A DNA stretch of 34,806 nt. Source: Deltaproteobacteria bacterium (GTDB taxonomy: Bacteria; Desulfobacterota; Desulfobaccia; Desulfobaccales; 0-14-0-80-60-11). Made by a program: the position numbers and the translations under genes. This document shows positions 1 to 8,984 of this stretch, piece by piece. The notes beneath the pieces were generated by a model, which saw only the letters and a list, made by a program, of their open reading frames with translations, did no database searches and was not told the origin of the DNA. The stretch covers positions 1-34,806 of the forward strand of contig JAUSOZ010000282.1 of the NCBI GenBank assembly GCA_030655955.1. The letters run 5' to 3'. Within the stretch, counting starts at the first letter, position 1; the number at the start of each line of letters is the position of its first letter.

Positions 1-108
1 GACTGTCTTGAAAAGTTTTCGTAGGGGCGGTTCGCGAACCGCCCCTACCACGGGTTTTCATAGTTTACGGGTGGGCCAAAGACCCATGCATGACTGTCTT
101 GAAAAAGT
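1..108. repeat. Dispersed repeat terminus, two direct copies
   Basis: The 15-base string GACTGTCTTGAAAAG occurs at 1-15 and again at 91-105. An inverted copy (CTTTTCAAGACAGT) lies near 5343-5356 beside another hairpin cluster. The first copy abuts the palindrome at 21-48. This looks like the end of a small dispersed element that is cut by the window edge. No gene is supported between 1 and 560; the 63-residue ORF at 137-328 runs through repeat sequence. Confidence 0.5.
21..48. repeat. 28-bp perfect palindrome, copy 1
   Basis: The half-site GTAGGGGCGGTTCG is followed directly by its exact reverse complement. An identical 28-mer occurs at 5032-5059, inside a different flanking element. It could form a strong hairpin in RNA or a cruciform in DNA. 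There is no T-run after it, so it is not a typical terminator. Confidence 0.8.
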
Positions 109-180
109 TGCCAGTGATCAGAGGTCAGGAAACTAAATGGAGGGTAGGCACTGCCAACCATCCTCATTATCCGTGCTGCC

Positions 181-285
181 TGAGACCACTTCGCAGTCAA
201 TTGGTGGCACAGGCTTTAGCCTGCGCCGGCGCAGGCTAAAGCCTGCGGCTACCAATAATTACTTTTTGATTGCAACTCGGTATGA
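181..285. repeat. MITE-like inverted-repeat element, copy A
   Basis: The left end is TGAGACCACTTCGCAGTCAA (181-200). The right end, read on the minus strand, is TCATACCGAGTTGCAATCAA (266-285). These are imperfect terminal inverted repeats of the same family as the ends at 4979-5098, 10391-10410 and 34691-34710. The core holds a 34-bp perfect palindrome at 211-244, preceded by TTGGTGGCAC, a string also found at 5284. No coding capacity and no clear target-site duplication were seen. Confidence 0.6.
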
Positions 286-462
286 GACGGCCTCCGGTAT
301 TCATCCTCACTCCGGTTTTTGCCGATAAAACCTGGCAGGCGCCACGGCTTTGTCTCCACCATGGCCGCCACACGGTTTCCTCCCGGCCCCAGGAGACGTT
401 GCCGGGGACGGGGCATCTTGGAAAGTTTTTATAAATAGGCGGCGAGGCTTTTTATGTTATAG

Positions 463-475
463 TCAAGTCACTTGA
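463..475. promoter_or_regulatory. Small palindrome upstream of the PAS kinase
   Basis: TCAAGT-C-ACTTGA is a perfect 6-1-6 palindrome in an AT-rich stretch about 85 bases before the kinase start. It is followed by a GC-rich inverted repeat near 492-515. It could be an operator, but no regulator is identified and no convincing -35/-10 pair was found. Position and symmetry are the only evidence. Confidence 0.25.
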
Positions 476-560
476 CCCGGGAGCCGGGTCTTGCCCCGCC
501 CCCCACCCGGCGGGGCCGGCGCCACCCGGCGCGGTCAGTTGCGGTTGAGGAGCCATAGAG

Positions 561-3500
561 ATGACAAGGACGTCGTTCGACCCGCCCCTGGATCTTCTGG
601 AACGGCGGTTTCAGGCGCTCCGGGACCAAATCGAGGCCATGCCCGAGGCCTGCCGGCCCGAGTTGGAGGGGGCTCTGCAGGAACTCTCCCAGGCCATCGC
701 GGCGCTGCGTCAAGGCCTGGAGGCCGGGGAAAACCCGCAGCCAGAACCCCCAGGCGGCCGGGAGGCCCAAGCCGGCCAAGGGAGTGAAAGCAACTCGCCC
801 ATGAGCCCGGAGGCGTTACCGAACCCCTGCGAGGCCATGCTGCGCCACGTCTTCAACGCCATTCCCGATCTGCTCACCGTCCACGACCGCGACTTCAACA
901 CCATCATGAGCAACTGGCATGGGTACGAGTCTCTCCCGGAGGCGGAGCGCCGCGGCCAGCCCAAGTGCTACCGGGTTTATCATCACCGGGACCGCCCCTG
1001 CGAGGACTGCCATGCCCCGGAGGTCTTGGCCACGGGTCAACCTGTAAAGGTGGAGAAAGTTAATCCTGTGGATGGCCGGGTCCGGGAAGTTTCAGCCTAC
1101 CCCATCCGGGATGAATCCGGCCGGGTGGTCCTGGTGGCGGAGCACGTGCGGGACATCACCGACCGCCACCTGGCGGAGCAGGCCCTGAAGGAGAGCGAAG
1201 GCAGATTCCGGACCCTGATCGAAGACAGTCCGGAATCGCTGTTACTGACCGATGTCCAGGGGACCGTCCTGGCTGCCAGCCGGGTAGCAGCCGGGAGGTT
1301 GGGGAAAAATTTAGAAGAGATCATCGGGGCCTTATTGTTCAACCTATTCCCCCCGGAAGTGGCTGCTCACCGCCGGCCCTTCTTTGACCAAACCGTTGCC
1401 ACCGGGCGACCCGTCCGCTTTGAAGACGCCAGGGGCGACTTGCATTTCGATGTTCACATCACTCCCATCCTGGATGCAGACGGGAAGGTGTCCAGGCTGT
1501 CTATTCTGGGCATAGACATTACGGACCGAAAAAACGCCGAGCAGGCCCTGAAGGAGAGCGAAGCGCGCTTCCGGGCCATCTTTGCCACCGCCCAGGATTC
1601 CATCTTCATCAAGGACCGGTCTTTCAGGTATACCCAGGTCAATCCCGCCATGGAGCGTATCTTTGGTCGGTCTGCCGCCGAGATCATCGGCAAGACCGAC
1701 CTGGACCTGGTGGGGGCGGCAGCCACGGAGCGTATCTGGAAGCAAGACCGGCGGGTGCTGAACGGTGAGGTGGTGAAAGGGGCCCATACCGTCACGGTGC
1801 AGGGCGTGCCCGTCACGTTTCATTATATCAAGGCTCCCCTGCAAGACGAGGCCGGGGAAATCGTGGGAATTTGCGGCATCGCCCGGGACATCACCGACCT
1901 GAGGCGGGCGGAGGATGCCCTGGAGGAGAGCGAAGAACGCTTCCGGATGCTCTTTGATCATGTCCCGGATGCCTATATTCTGGCGGACATGCTGGGTGAG
2001 ATCATCGATTGCAATCAGGCGACGGAAGAGTTGGCCGGGTATGGCCGGGAAGAGTTAGTGGGCAATAATTTCGCCTGCCTGCCCTGGCTGGATTTCCGGC
2101 AACAAGTCAGGTTGGCGGACCTCCTGGCCCAAACCGCCCGGGGGGAAGTTATGGGGCCGGTGGACTTCACCCTAACCCGCAAGGACGGGGGCGAAGTAAT
2201 CGCCGAAGGCATGAGCCTGCCGTTATCTATCCAGGGACAGAATTTGGTGCTGACCATTGTCCGGGATATCACGGCCCGGAAGCAGGCGGAAGCGGCCTTG
2301 CGGGAGAGCGAAGCGCGCTTCCGGCATATTTCGTCCACCATTTCCGACCTATCCTATTCCTGCACGGCCGGGCCGGACGGCAGCTATGCGATTGATTGGC
2401 TGGCGGGCGCCGCGGAGCGCATCACCGGTTACTCGGTGGAGGAGATCCAGACGCGACACTGCTGGGATTTTCTGGTGATCGAGGCGGACCAGCCCGTGTT
2501 TGAACAGAACATCACCGGCCTGGCCGCCGGTTCCTCCGGCGCCTGTGAACTGCGCCTGCGCCACAAGAACGGCGGCATCGTCTGGGTGGCGTCTTTTGCC
2601 AAACTCGTCCCGGATCCGGAGCAGCCGGGGTTTCTCTCTATATATGGCGGGTTGGTTGACATCACCGCCCGCAAGCAGGCCGAGGAGGCCCTCAAAGAGA
2701 GCGAGGAGCGCTATCGCACCCTGTTCGAAGCCTCCCCCGACGCCATCACCGTGATGGATATGGAGATGAACTTCGTCATGGGGAACCGGCGCGGGTTGGA
2801 GCTCTGGGGGATAGATAGCCCGGATCAGACCGGGTCCAGAAAAGCCATGGAATATATAGTGCCGGAGGACCGGCCCCTGGTCATGGCGGCTATGCAAGAA
2901 TTGATGACCACTGGCCGGACGCAAACTTTTGAGACCACCATGCTGAAGCCAGACGGCTCCCGGTTCCCCAGCCTCAACAGCGCCGCCTTGATCCGGGACA
3001 CTGCGGGCCGGCCCCAGGCCGTCTTCGGGATTGCCCGGGACATTACCGAACTCAAGCAGGCCGAAGCGGGAATGCGGGAGAGCGAGGAGCTATTCCGCTC
3101 CCTGGTGGATCACATTACCCTCGGTATCACTTTGATCAGTTCTGACTATCGTATAACCATGACGAACCCGGCTCAGGGAAATCTGTTCCACAAGCATCCA
3201 CGCGAGTTTGTTGGCAAGGAATGTTTCCGGGAATTTGAAAAGCGACCGGCGGTTTGCCCCCATTGTCCCGGGGCGATAGCCATGGCCACGGGCCAGAAGG
3301 CGGAGGTTGAAACCACAGGCGTTCGGGACGACGGCAGTTCGTTGGTGGGTCGCGTCCTTGCTTTCCCGAGTTTTGGCCCGGATGGCGAGGTCAACGGTTT
3401 TATCGAAGTGGTGGAAGATATCACCCAGAACAAGCAAGTGGAAGTGGCGTTGCGGGAGAGCGAGCAGCGGTTCCGGCTCATGGCCGAGACCATCCAGGAC

Positions 3501-5000
3501 GTCTTCTGGATCGCCAGCCGGCGCATCGGCAAAACGGTGTATGTGAGTCCGGGGTTCGAGTACATCTGGGGCCGGACCCGCGAGGCATTGTATCGCAATC
3601 CAAAATTATATCTGGAGAGCGTCCATCCGGAGGATCGGGAGCGAGTCAAGAGTGAAATTATCGCCGCCAGGGAGGGAGGTATCCCCTGGGACCACGAATA
3701 CCGGATTATCAGGCCGGACGGCGCGCTGCGTTGGATTCTGAACCGGGGGTTCCCGGTCCGGGACGACCAGGGCATCGTCACCCTGTTTACCGGGGTGGCT
3801 ACGGATATTACCGAGCATAAGGCCCTGGAGGGGCAACTTCTCCAGGCCCAGAAGATGGAGGCGGTGGGGCGGCTGGCCGGGGGGGTGGCCCACGATTTCA
3901 ACAATCTCCTGATGGCCATCACGGGCTACGGCGAACTTATGCGGGCCAAGGTCCTCAAGGATGACCCACTTTACGGCTACCTGGAAAATATTCTGCAGGC
4001 CGGCGACCGGGCCGCGGCTCTGACCCAGCAGTTGCTGACCTTTAGCCGCCAGAAGATCGTCCACCCCGAGGTGATCGATCTCAACCGGGTGGTTCTGGAC
4101 CTGGAACCGATGCTGCGGCGGCTCATCGGTGAAGACCTCGACCTGGAAGTCGTCACAGACCCGAAGCCGGCGGCCGTGAAGGCGGACCCCGGCCAGATGG
4201 GCCAGATCATCATGAACCTGGTGGTGAACGCCAGGGATGCCATGCCCATAGGCGGGCGGCTCACCCTGAAAACCGCGGCGGTCGATCTTACAGAGGGCCG
4301 TCACAGCAGGTTCGGGCTGGCGCCGCCGGGAGCTTACGTGATGCTGGTGGCGCAAGACACCGGCGACGGCATGGATGAAGCCACCCAGGCCCACGTCTTC
4401 GAGCCGTTCTTCACGACCAAGGAACAGGGCAAAGGCACCGGCCTGGGACTGTCTACCGTGTATGGGATCGTCAAGCAAAGCGGTGGTTACCTCGACCTGG
4501 AGAGCGCACCCGGGGGCGGCAGCACCTTCAGCATCTATTTGCCCCGCCTGGAGGCGATCGTTGTACCACCCAAGGCGAAGATCCCCATCACCGCCAGCTT
4601 CCGGGGGGAGGAGACGGTTCTGCTGGTGGAAGACGAGGACGTGCTCCGGAGCTTGCTGGCCAAGTTTTTGCGGCTCTATGGCTACACGGTGCTGGAGGCC
4701 CGCCACGGCGGCGAGGCTTTGTTGACCTGTGAACGACATCAGGGGCCGATTCACCTGATGGTGACCGACGTGGTGATGCCTCAGATGAGCGGCCGGGAGT
4801 TGGCCGATCGTCTCAGCCCCCTACGCCCGGAAATGAAAATTATCTACATGTCGGGCTACACCGAAGACGCCCTGGTGCAGCACGGCGTGGCGGATTTATC
4901 GGTGGCTTTCCTCCAGAAGCCCTTCAGGCCGATAGAACTGGCGCGCCGGGTGCATGCCGTCCTTCATCCTCCGGTAAGTCATACCAAGTTGCCGTCATAA
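561..5000 (+). CDS. Soluble multi-PAS hybrid histidine kinase with receiver domain
   Basis: Predicted cytoplasmic sensor kinase of 1479 residues with no evident membrane segment. Eight PAS-type units lie between about residues 90 and 1085. Each ends in the repeated linker 'DIT..k.AE.AL.ESE.RFR', with junctions near 198, 319, 443, 568, 699, 826, 952 and 1081. The dimerisation/phosphoacceptor box VAHDFNNLL puts the phospho-histidine at about His1111. The ATPase domain has an N-box Asn near 1223, DTGDGM and [11 protein letters not shown] near 1291. A C-terminal receiver (from about 1354) has acidic residues VEDED and phospho-acceptor Asp1403 in TDVVMP. PAS1 and PAS7 carry cysteine triads ([15 protein letters not shown] and [15 protein letters not shown]), which may bind a metal or respond to redox. 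The start is supported by GAGGAG upstream. It is an orphan: no separate response regulator adjoins it. The last six codons and the stop lie inside a mobile-looking repeat (4979-5098), so the native C-terminus may have been altered. Ligand unknown. Confidence 0.95.
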   Translation: MTRTSFDPPLDLLERRFQALRDQIEAMPEACRPELEGALQELSQAIAALRQGLEAGENPQPEPPGGREAQAGQGSESNSPMSPEALPNPCEAMLRHVFNAIPDLLTVHDRDFNTIMSNWHGYESLPEAERRGQPKCYRVYHHRDRPCEDCHAPEVLATGQPVKVEKVNPVDGRVREVSAYPIRDESGRVVLVAEHVRDITDRHLAEQALKESEGRFRTLIEDSPESLLLTDVQGTVLAASRVAAGRLGKNLEEIIGALLFNLFPPEVAAHRRPFFDQTVATGRPVRFEDARGDLHFDVHITPILDADGKVSRLSILGIDITDRKNAEQALKESEARFRAIFATAQDSIFIKDRSFRYTQVNPAMERIFGRSAAEIIGKTDLDLVGAAATERIWKQDRRVLNGEVVKGAHTVTVQGVPVTFHYIKAPLQDEAGEIVGICGIARDITDLRRAEDALEESEERFRMLFDHVPDAYILADMLGEIIDCNQATEELAGYGREELVGNNFACLPWLDFRQQVRLADLLAQTARGEVMGPVDFTLTRKDGGEVIAEGMSLPLSIQGQNLVLTIVRDITARKQAEAALRESEARFRHISSTISDLSYSCTAGPDGSYAIDWLAGAAERITGYSVEEIQTRHCWDFLVIEADQPVFEQNITGLAAGSSGACELRLRHKNGGIVWVASFAKLVPDPEQPGFLSIYGGLVDITARKQAEEALKESEERYRTLFEASPDAITVMDMEMNFVMGNRRGLELWGIDSPDQTGSRKAMEYIVPEDRPLVMAAMQELMTTGRTQTFETTMLKPDGSRFPSLNSAALIRDTAGRPQAVFGIARDITELKQAEAGMRESEELFRSLVDHITLGITLISSDYRITMTNPAQGNLFHKHPREFVGKECFREFEKRPAVCPHCPGAIAMATGQKAEVETTGVRDDGSSLVGRVLAFPSFGPDGEVNGFIEVVEDITQNKQVEVALRESEQRFRLMAETIQDVFWIASRRIGKTVYVSPGFEYIWGRTREALYRNPKLYLESVHPEDRERVKSEIIAAREGGIPWDHEYRIIRPDGALRWILNRGFPVRDDQGIVTLFTGVATDITEHKALEGQLLQAQKMEAVGRLAGGVAHDFNNLLMAITGYGELMRAKVLKDDPLYGYLENILQAGDRAAALTQQLLTFSRQKIVHPEVIDLNRVVLDLEPMLRRLIGEDLDLEVVTDPKPAAVKADPGQMGQIIMNLVVNARDAMPIGGRLTLKTAAVDLTEGRHSRFGLAPPGAYVMLVAQDTGDGMDEATQAHVFEPFFTTKEQGKGTGLGLSTVYGIVKQSGGYLDLESAPGGGSTFSIYLPRLEAIVVPPKAKIPITASFRGEETVLLVEDEDVLRSLLAKFLRLYGYTVLEARHGGEALLTCERHQGPIHLMVTDVVMPQMSGRELADRLSPLRPEMKIIYMSGYTEDALVQHGVADLSVAFLQKPFRPIELARRVHAVLHPPVSHTKLPS

Positions 5001-5098
5001 AGGTAATTCTGGCTTTATGATCGCAACCCCCGTAGGGGCGGTTCGCGAACCGCCCCTACAATTCGGATTATTACTTGTTTGACGGCAACTTGGTATCA
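4979..5098. repeat. MITE-like inverted-repeat element, copy B
   Basis: This 120-bp element has near-perfect terminal inverted repeats. The left end is TCATACCAAGTTGCCGTCAT (4979-4998). The right end, read on the minus strand, is TGATACCAAGTTGCCGTCAA (5079-5098). Eighteen of 20 positions match. The core contains the 28-bp palindrome at 5032-5059, identical to that at 21-48. The left repeat supplies the final codons and TAA stop of the upstream kinase gene. It may act as a transcript 3'-end hairpin. No transposase is encoded, so mobility would depend on an enzyme elsewhere. Confidence 0.7.
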
Positions 5099-5212
5099 GC
5101 GCTTTCCGTCGGCCGGTCAAGGTTTTTTATTGACAAACGGGCCCGATGACTTCTCAATTGAAACATCGGTTGAGAAAATCAGACCGCGGCAACGGGGCTC
5201 AGGGTTCTGAGC

Positions 5213-5425
5213 AGTCGTGCCCGGGCCTTTCACTTCGTCCATCAATGGCGTAAAATCTGGTAGGGCGGGCCGCTGCGCCCGTTTTGGTGGCACAGGCTTC
5301 CAGCCTGTGCGCCGCACCGGCAAGATGCCGGTGCCACCAAGAACTTTTCAAGACAGTTGCGCAAGGGCCTTCGGTTCACTCGTAAAACATGAAAAGTCTG
5401 GTAGGGCGGGCACTGCCCGCCCTAC
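5213..5425. repeat. Hairpin repeat cluster before the biotin carboxylase gene
   Basis: This stretch of the roughly 500-base gap holds nested inverted repeats. TTGGTGGCAC (5284-5293) pairs with GTGCCACCAA (5331-5340). They enclose GCACAGGCT/AGCCTGTGC (5290-5310) and CACCGGC/GCCGGTG (5315-5333), which could fold as a three-way junction. Next comes an inverted copy of the window-start terminus (AACTTTTCAAGACAGTT). A 12-1-12 perfect palindrome follows at 5401-5425. Two related strings of the form 'AAAA(G)TCTGGTAGGGCGGG' precede hairpins near 5253 and 5393, so part of the block is a direct duplication. No gene is supported here. Confidence 0.65.
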
Positions 5426-5499
5426 GCAAGCACAGGGGAGACGCCTGTGGCACCGAGTTAAAAAACATTTCTCAGCAGACCTGAAAGAGATATGCAGCC

Positions 5500-6951
5500 A
5501 TGGTAGACAAGCGGGTATTTAGTAAGGTTTTGGTGGCCAACCGCGGCGAGATCGCGGTACGGATCATGCGGTCGGCCCAGGAATTGGGCCTCAAGGTGGT
5601 GGCCATCTACGAGGAGACCGACAAGGACGCCTTCCATATCATGCGGGCCGATGAAGCGGTCTGCATCGGGTCCGGCCCCCGGAAGGACTACCTCAATATC
5701 GACAAGATCATTCTCGCGGCCCAACAGACCGGGGCCCAGGCCATTCATCCCGGCTACGGCTTTTTGGCGGAAAACCCCGATTTCCCCGAAGCCTGCACCA
5801 ATGCGGGCCTGGTGTTTATCGGGCCGCCCCCGGAGGTCATCAGGAACCTGGGCAGCAAGGTCATCGCCCGGAAAATCGCCCAGGCCACCGGGGTCCGCGT
5901 GATTCCGGCCACCGAGATGCTGGCCCCGGGAGCCCCGGGAGAAGAGGCGGCCCTGGCCTTTGCCGCGGCCCATGGCTTTCCCATCATGATCAAGGCGGTC
6001 TCGGGCGGCGGCGGCCGGGGGATTCGCCAGGTGGGGGACCGGGACAGTTTGCTGACCGGGCTCAAGCGCTCGCGTTCCGAGGCCCTCATGTCCTTCGGAG
6101 ATGACAACATCTACCTGGAAAAATGCGTCAACCGGCCCCGGCACGTGGAGGTTCAGATCCTGGCCGATTCCTATGGCAATGTGGTGCACCTGGGGACCAG
6201 GAACTGCTCCATTCAGCGCCGCCACCAGAAACTCATCGAGATTGCCCCCGCCGGCCTGGACCCGGCTTTGACCGGGGAGATCTGCGACGCGGCGGTGCGG
6301 GTGGCCCGGGCCGCCGAATATCTCAGCGCCGGCACGGTGGAATTTCTGGTGGAGCACGACGGCACCTATTACTTCCTGGAGGTCAATACCCGGCTGCAGG
6401 TGGAACATACGGTCACCGAGGTGTTGACCGGCATCGACATCGTCCGGGAGCAGCTCTTAATCGCCATGGGCGAACCCATCAGTTTTTCCCAGGCGCAGGT
6501 CCACGAACGCGGCTTCGCCATCGAGCTCCGGATCAATGCCGAAGACCCCAAAAACGACTTTCTGGCCAGCCCCGGGCTGGTGGAGGTCTACCGGTCCTCC
6601 GCCGGCCACGGCGTCCGGCTCGACGGCACCATCTACCAGGGGTACAGAATTACCCCGTATTACGACTCCTTGATCGTGAAACTCACCGTGTACGGCTTCA
6701 CCTGGCGGGAGGCGGTGGACCGGATGGCCCGGGCCCTCAACGGGTTTCTCATCATCGGGGTAAAGACCACCATCCCGTATTTCCAGCAAATTGTCAAAGA
6801 GCCGGATTTTATCCGGATGAATCTCGACACCGCCTATATCGATGACCACCCCCAACTCATGGGTTACCGGGAGCAGGAACGGGAGGTGGAGAAACTGGCC
6901 CGCCTCATTGCCGAAATCAATGCCCATGAAAAGAATCCCTATACGCAGTAA
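5500..6951 (+). CDS. Biotin carboxylase subunit (pyruvate/acyl-CoA carboxylase type)
   Basis: ATP-dependent biotin carboxylase of 483 residues, the usual length of a stand-alone subunit. It would carboxylate biotin on a carrier protein using bicarbonate. The N-terminal domain begins VLVANRGEIAVRIMRSAQELG. The ATP-grasp region has SGGGGRGIR near residue 167. Further signatures are CSIQRRHQKLIE near 237, EVNTRLQVEH near 294 and ELRINAEDP near 344. The usual 'ERDCS' reads 'TRNCS' here, a mild departure. A purine-rich GAAAGAG precedes the ATG. The carboxyltransferase gene follows 72 bases downstream on the same strand, so the pair probably forms an operon and acts as a two-subunit carboxylase. 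AccC and PycA are hard to separate by sequence alone; the neighbour favours a pyruvate carboxylase-like role. No biotin carrier gene is in the window. Confidence 0.93.
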   Translation: MVDKRVFSKVLVANRGEIAVRIMRSAQELGLKVVAIYEETDKDAFHIMRADEAVCIGSGPRKDYLNIDKIILAAQQTGAQAIHPGYGFLAENPDFPEACTNAGLVFIGPPPEVIRNLGSKVIARKIAQATGVRVIPATEMLAPGAPGEEAALAFAAAHGFPIMIKAVSGGGGRGIRQVGDRDSLLTGLKRSRSEALMSFGDDNIYLEKCVNRPRHVEVQILADSYGNVVHLGTRNCSIQRRHQKLIEIAPAGLDPALTGEICDAAVRVARAAEYLSAGTVEFLVEHDGTYYFLEVNTRLQVEHTVTEVLTGIDIVREQLLIAMGEPISFSQAQVHERGFAIELRINAEDPKNDFLASPGLVEVYRSSAGHGVRLDGTIYQGYRITPYYDSLIVKLTVYGFTWREAVDRMARALNGFLIIGVKTTIPYFQQIVKEPDFIRMNLDTAYIDDHPQLMGYREQEREVEKLARLIAEINAHEKNPYTQ

Positions 6952-7023
6952 GGCGCCGGACCAGGCTCGGGCCGGGGTTGAGTTTCCCGGCAGCCAGGTT
7001 TTATTTTTAGAGGGGAAAGAACC

Positions 7024-8685
7024 ATGCAAGGACGGATTATCCGGGGAATGAGCCCCACCGAGATTCTGGATACGCTGCGGGAGTCCGAGGGGTACTACCT
7101 GTGCAACAACGAACGGGATGTGTCGCAATCGGACTTCAAAAACCGGCTTATGCCCATGACTACGGTGCGGGTGGCGCCGTATAGAGAGGCCGCCGGATTT
7201 TTTTCCGTGGAGGTGAGTGGCGGCGCCTCCGTCCACGTCGACCTGATGCGCAAACAGGTGAACCCCTTCGAACGGCTGCGGATCACCCGGAAGGCCATGC
7301 CCCGGACCCTGCTCCAGACCGTGTGCCGGGGCTCCAGCTTATTCGGCTACCGGCATTATCCCGAAAACGTGATCCGGTTGACGGTGCGGGAGTTCGCCCG
7401 GTACGTCGATGTCTGGCGGGTCTATGATTTTCTCAATCACGTGCCCAACCTGGTTCCGGTGATGGAAGAGGTGCAGGAGGCGTCGCGGCTCCTCATGCCC
7501 AGCATCTGCTTCTCCACCGGGCCGGAACACACCGACCGGTATTATGTGGACAAGGTCAAGGAGATTCTGGAGGTCACGGGTCCCGACGTCATCATCTCCA
7601 TCAAGAATTACGCCGGCCTGGGGACTCCCAAACGCATCACCCAGTTGGTGGAGTCCATCGGTGCGGCTTTTCCGGGATTGGTGCTCCACTATCACGGCTG
7701 CAATACCGACGGCAACGACATCGGGCGCATGAGCGCCGCAGTTCTGGCGGGGGTGAAGATCGTGGACGTGGCGGATCACGGCTATGGGGCGATCTATGGC
7801 CAGGCCCCGGCCCTCACCTTAATCCAGGCCCTGGACGACTACGGCAAGAAGGCCGTGGGGGTGGACATCCCCTCGCTCATCCAGTCCTCGGATCTCCTGC
7901 GCCAGGAACGCAAGATCTATGAGCCTTTCGAGAGCCCCTTCCGGGGCCACGACCCCACCGTGGCGGCGTACAAGCTCACCGGCGGCGCGGTGGGCAGCGT
8001 CTTTGAGCAGGCGGACAAAGGGGGGTTTTTGGAGCGCCTGCCGGAAATCCTCACGGAAATGGCTCGGGTGCAGGCGGAACTGGGGAACTGGTGGTCGGTG
8101 ACCCCGGGTTCCCAGATCATCTGGACCACGGCGGTGAACAACGTCCTCCATGGGCGCTACGAGCGGCCGTCCCTGGACCTCAAGAACATCCTGCTGGGAC
8201 GCTATGGGCCCCTGCCGTTTTTTAAACCCGACGCCTGGATTTGCGAAAAGGTACTGGAATTTCAGCGCTATGACAGCAAAAAGTGGCCGCAAATCCTGGC
8301 GTCAGAGGGAGGGATTCAGAAGTCCGGCGACGCCGACCTGAAGATGGAACGCCGGCGGCTGGAAGGCGAGTTGGACCGGCCGGTCTCGGATGAAGACCTG
8401 GTGCTCTACCTCCAGTTCCCCTTCGATGCCGTGTCGTTTTTCAAGTTTCAGGCCCGCTGCGGCAAGGCCTGGCTGCTGCCGCCGGAGGTCTGGTTCAGGC
8501 GCGGCGGCTTCAAGGACGGCGAGTGCATTACCTTCGCGGACGAATTCGGGGTGCCCCACCACATCGAGGTGATCTCCACCCGCCGGGAAGGCGCCAACGT
8601 CATCACCACCCTGATGGTGGATCACAGTTTTCAAACCTTCAGCGTCCAGGTGGAAGACCCCCATAAGGCTCAGGCCGCCGGGTGA
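7024..8685 (+). CDS. Divergent PycB/OadA-like carboxyltransferase without biotin carrier domain
   Basis: This 553-residue protein resembles the carboxyltransferase half of pyruvate carboxylase and oxaloacetate decarboxylase alpha. Signatures: NNERDVSQS (residues 28-36) replaces DTTLRDAHQS but keeps Arg31, metal-ligand Asp32, Gln35 and Ser36; then CRGSSLFGYRHY near 100; the carbamylated-lysine motif IKNYAGLGTP with Lys194; and LHYHG with metal ligands His222 and His224. The family's PGGQYT/PGGMIS motif reads TGGAVG (319-324), so the catalytic Thr/Ser position appears to be Gly324. The C-terminal 70 residues resemble the conserved beta domain that precedes the biotinyl domain, but there is no AMKM biotinylation motif and the protein ends there. 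GGGGAAAG precedes the ATG. It likely partners with the biotin carboxylase upstream. Because of the substitutions, the acceptor substrate could be something other than pyruvate. Confidence 0.85.
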   Translation: MQGRIIRGMSPTEILDTLRESEGYYLCNNERDVSQSDFKNRLMPMTTVRVAPYREAAGFFSVEVSGGASVHVDLMRKQVNPFERLRITRKAMPRTLLQTVCRGSSLFGYRHYPENVIRLTVREFARYVDVWRVYDFLNHVPNLVPVMEEVQEASRLLMPSICFSTGPEHTDRYYVDKVKEILEVTGPDVIISIKNYAGLGTPKRITQLVESIGAAFPGLVLHYHGCNTDGNDIGRMSAAVLAGVKIVDVADHGYGAIYGQAPALTLIQALDDYGKKAVGVDIPSLIQSSDLLRQERKIYEPFESPFRGHDPTVAAYKLTGGAVGSVFEQADKGGFLERLPEILTEMARVQAELGNWWSVTPGSQIIWTTAVNNVLHGRYERPSLDLKNILLGRYGPLPFFKPDAWICEKVLEFQRYDSKKWPQILASEGGIQKSGDADLKMERRRLEGELDRPVSDEDLVLYLQFPFDAVSFFKFQARCGKAWLLPPEVWFRRGGFKDGECITFADEFGVPHHIEVISTRREGANVITTLMVDHSFQTFSVQVEDPHKAQAAG

Positions 8686-8856
8686 CGCCTGAGAATTGCC
8701 TGTGGTCGCCCGGCCGCCCGGAGGCGCAGGTCCGGGCCTAGAATAGACTGATGTGATCGCAACCGGGGAGAAGATGCAGAAAAAGTGCCTTTTTTAAAAG
8801 GGGTTACTGATTTTTCTGCTAGCCATAAAATGCTTCACTTGGAAGGAATTTAGCTT

Positions 8857-8885
8857 TTGATCTTTGCTTTTGATTACCTTATACT
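8857..8885 (+). promoter_or_regulatory. Sigma-70-type promoter for the exported Pro/Ala-rich protein
   Basis: TTGATC (8857-8862) and TATACT (8880-8885) are separated by exactly 17 bases in an AT-rich stretch. This is close to the TTGACA/TATAAT consensus. Transcription would start near 8892, giving a leader of about 90 bases before the GTG at 8985. The rest of the 8686-8984 gap shows no gene. Confidence 0.6.
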
Positions 8886-8984
8886 TGGCGCATCTAACTG
8901 AGGTTGGCCCAAGATTCAGAGGATTCTGTCCGCCTGGCGAGCGGCCGCCGGCGCCGCATATTCCATTCTTCTAAGGAGTTCTTC

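Noticed and set aside
137-328. 63-residue ORF near the window start
   Set aside because: It runs through the palindromic repeat element and has no ribosome site or motif.
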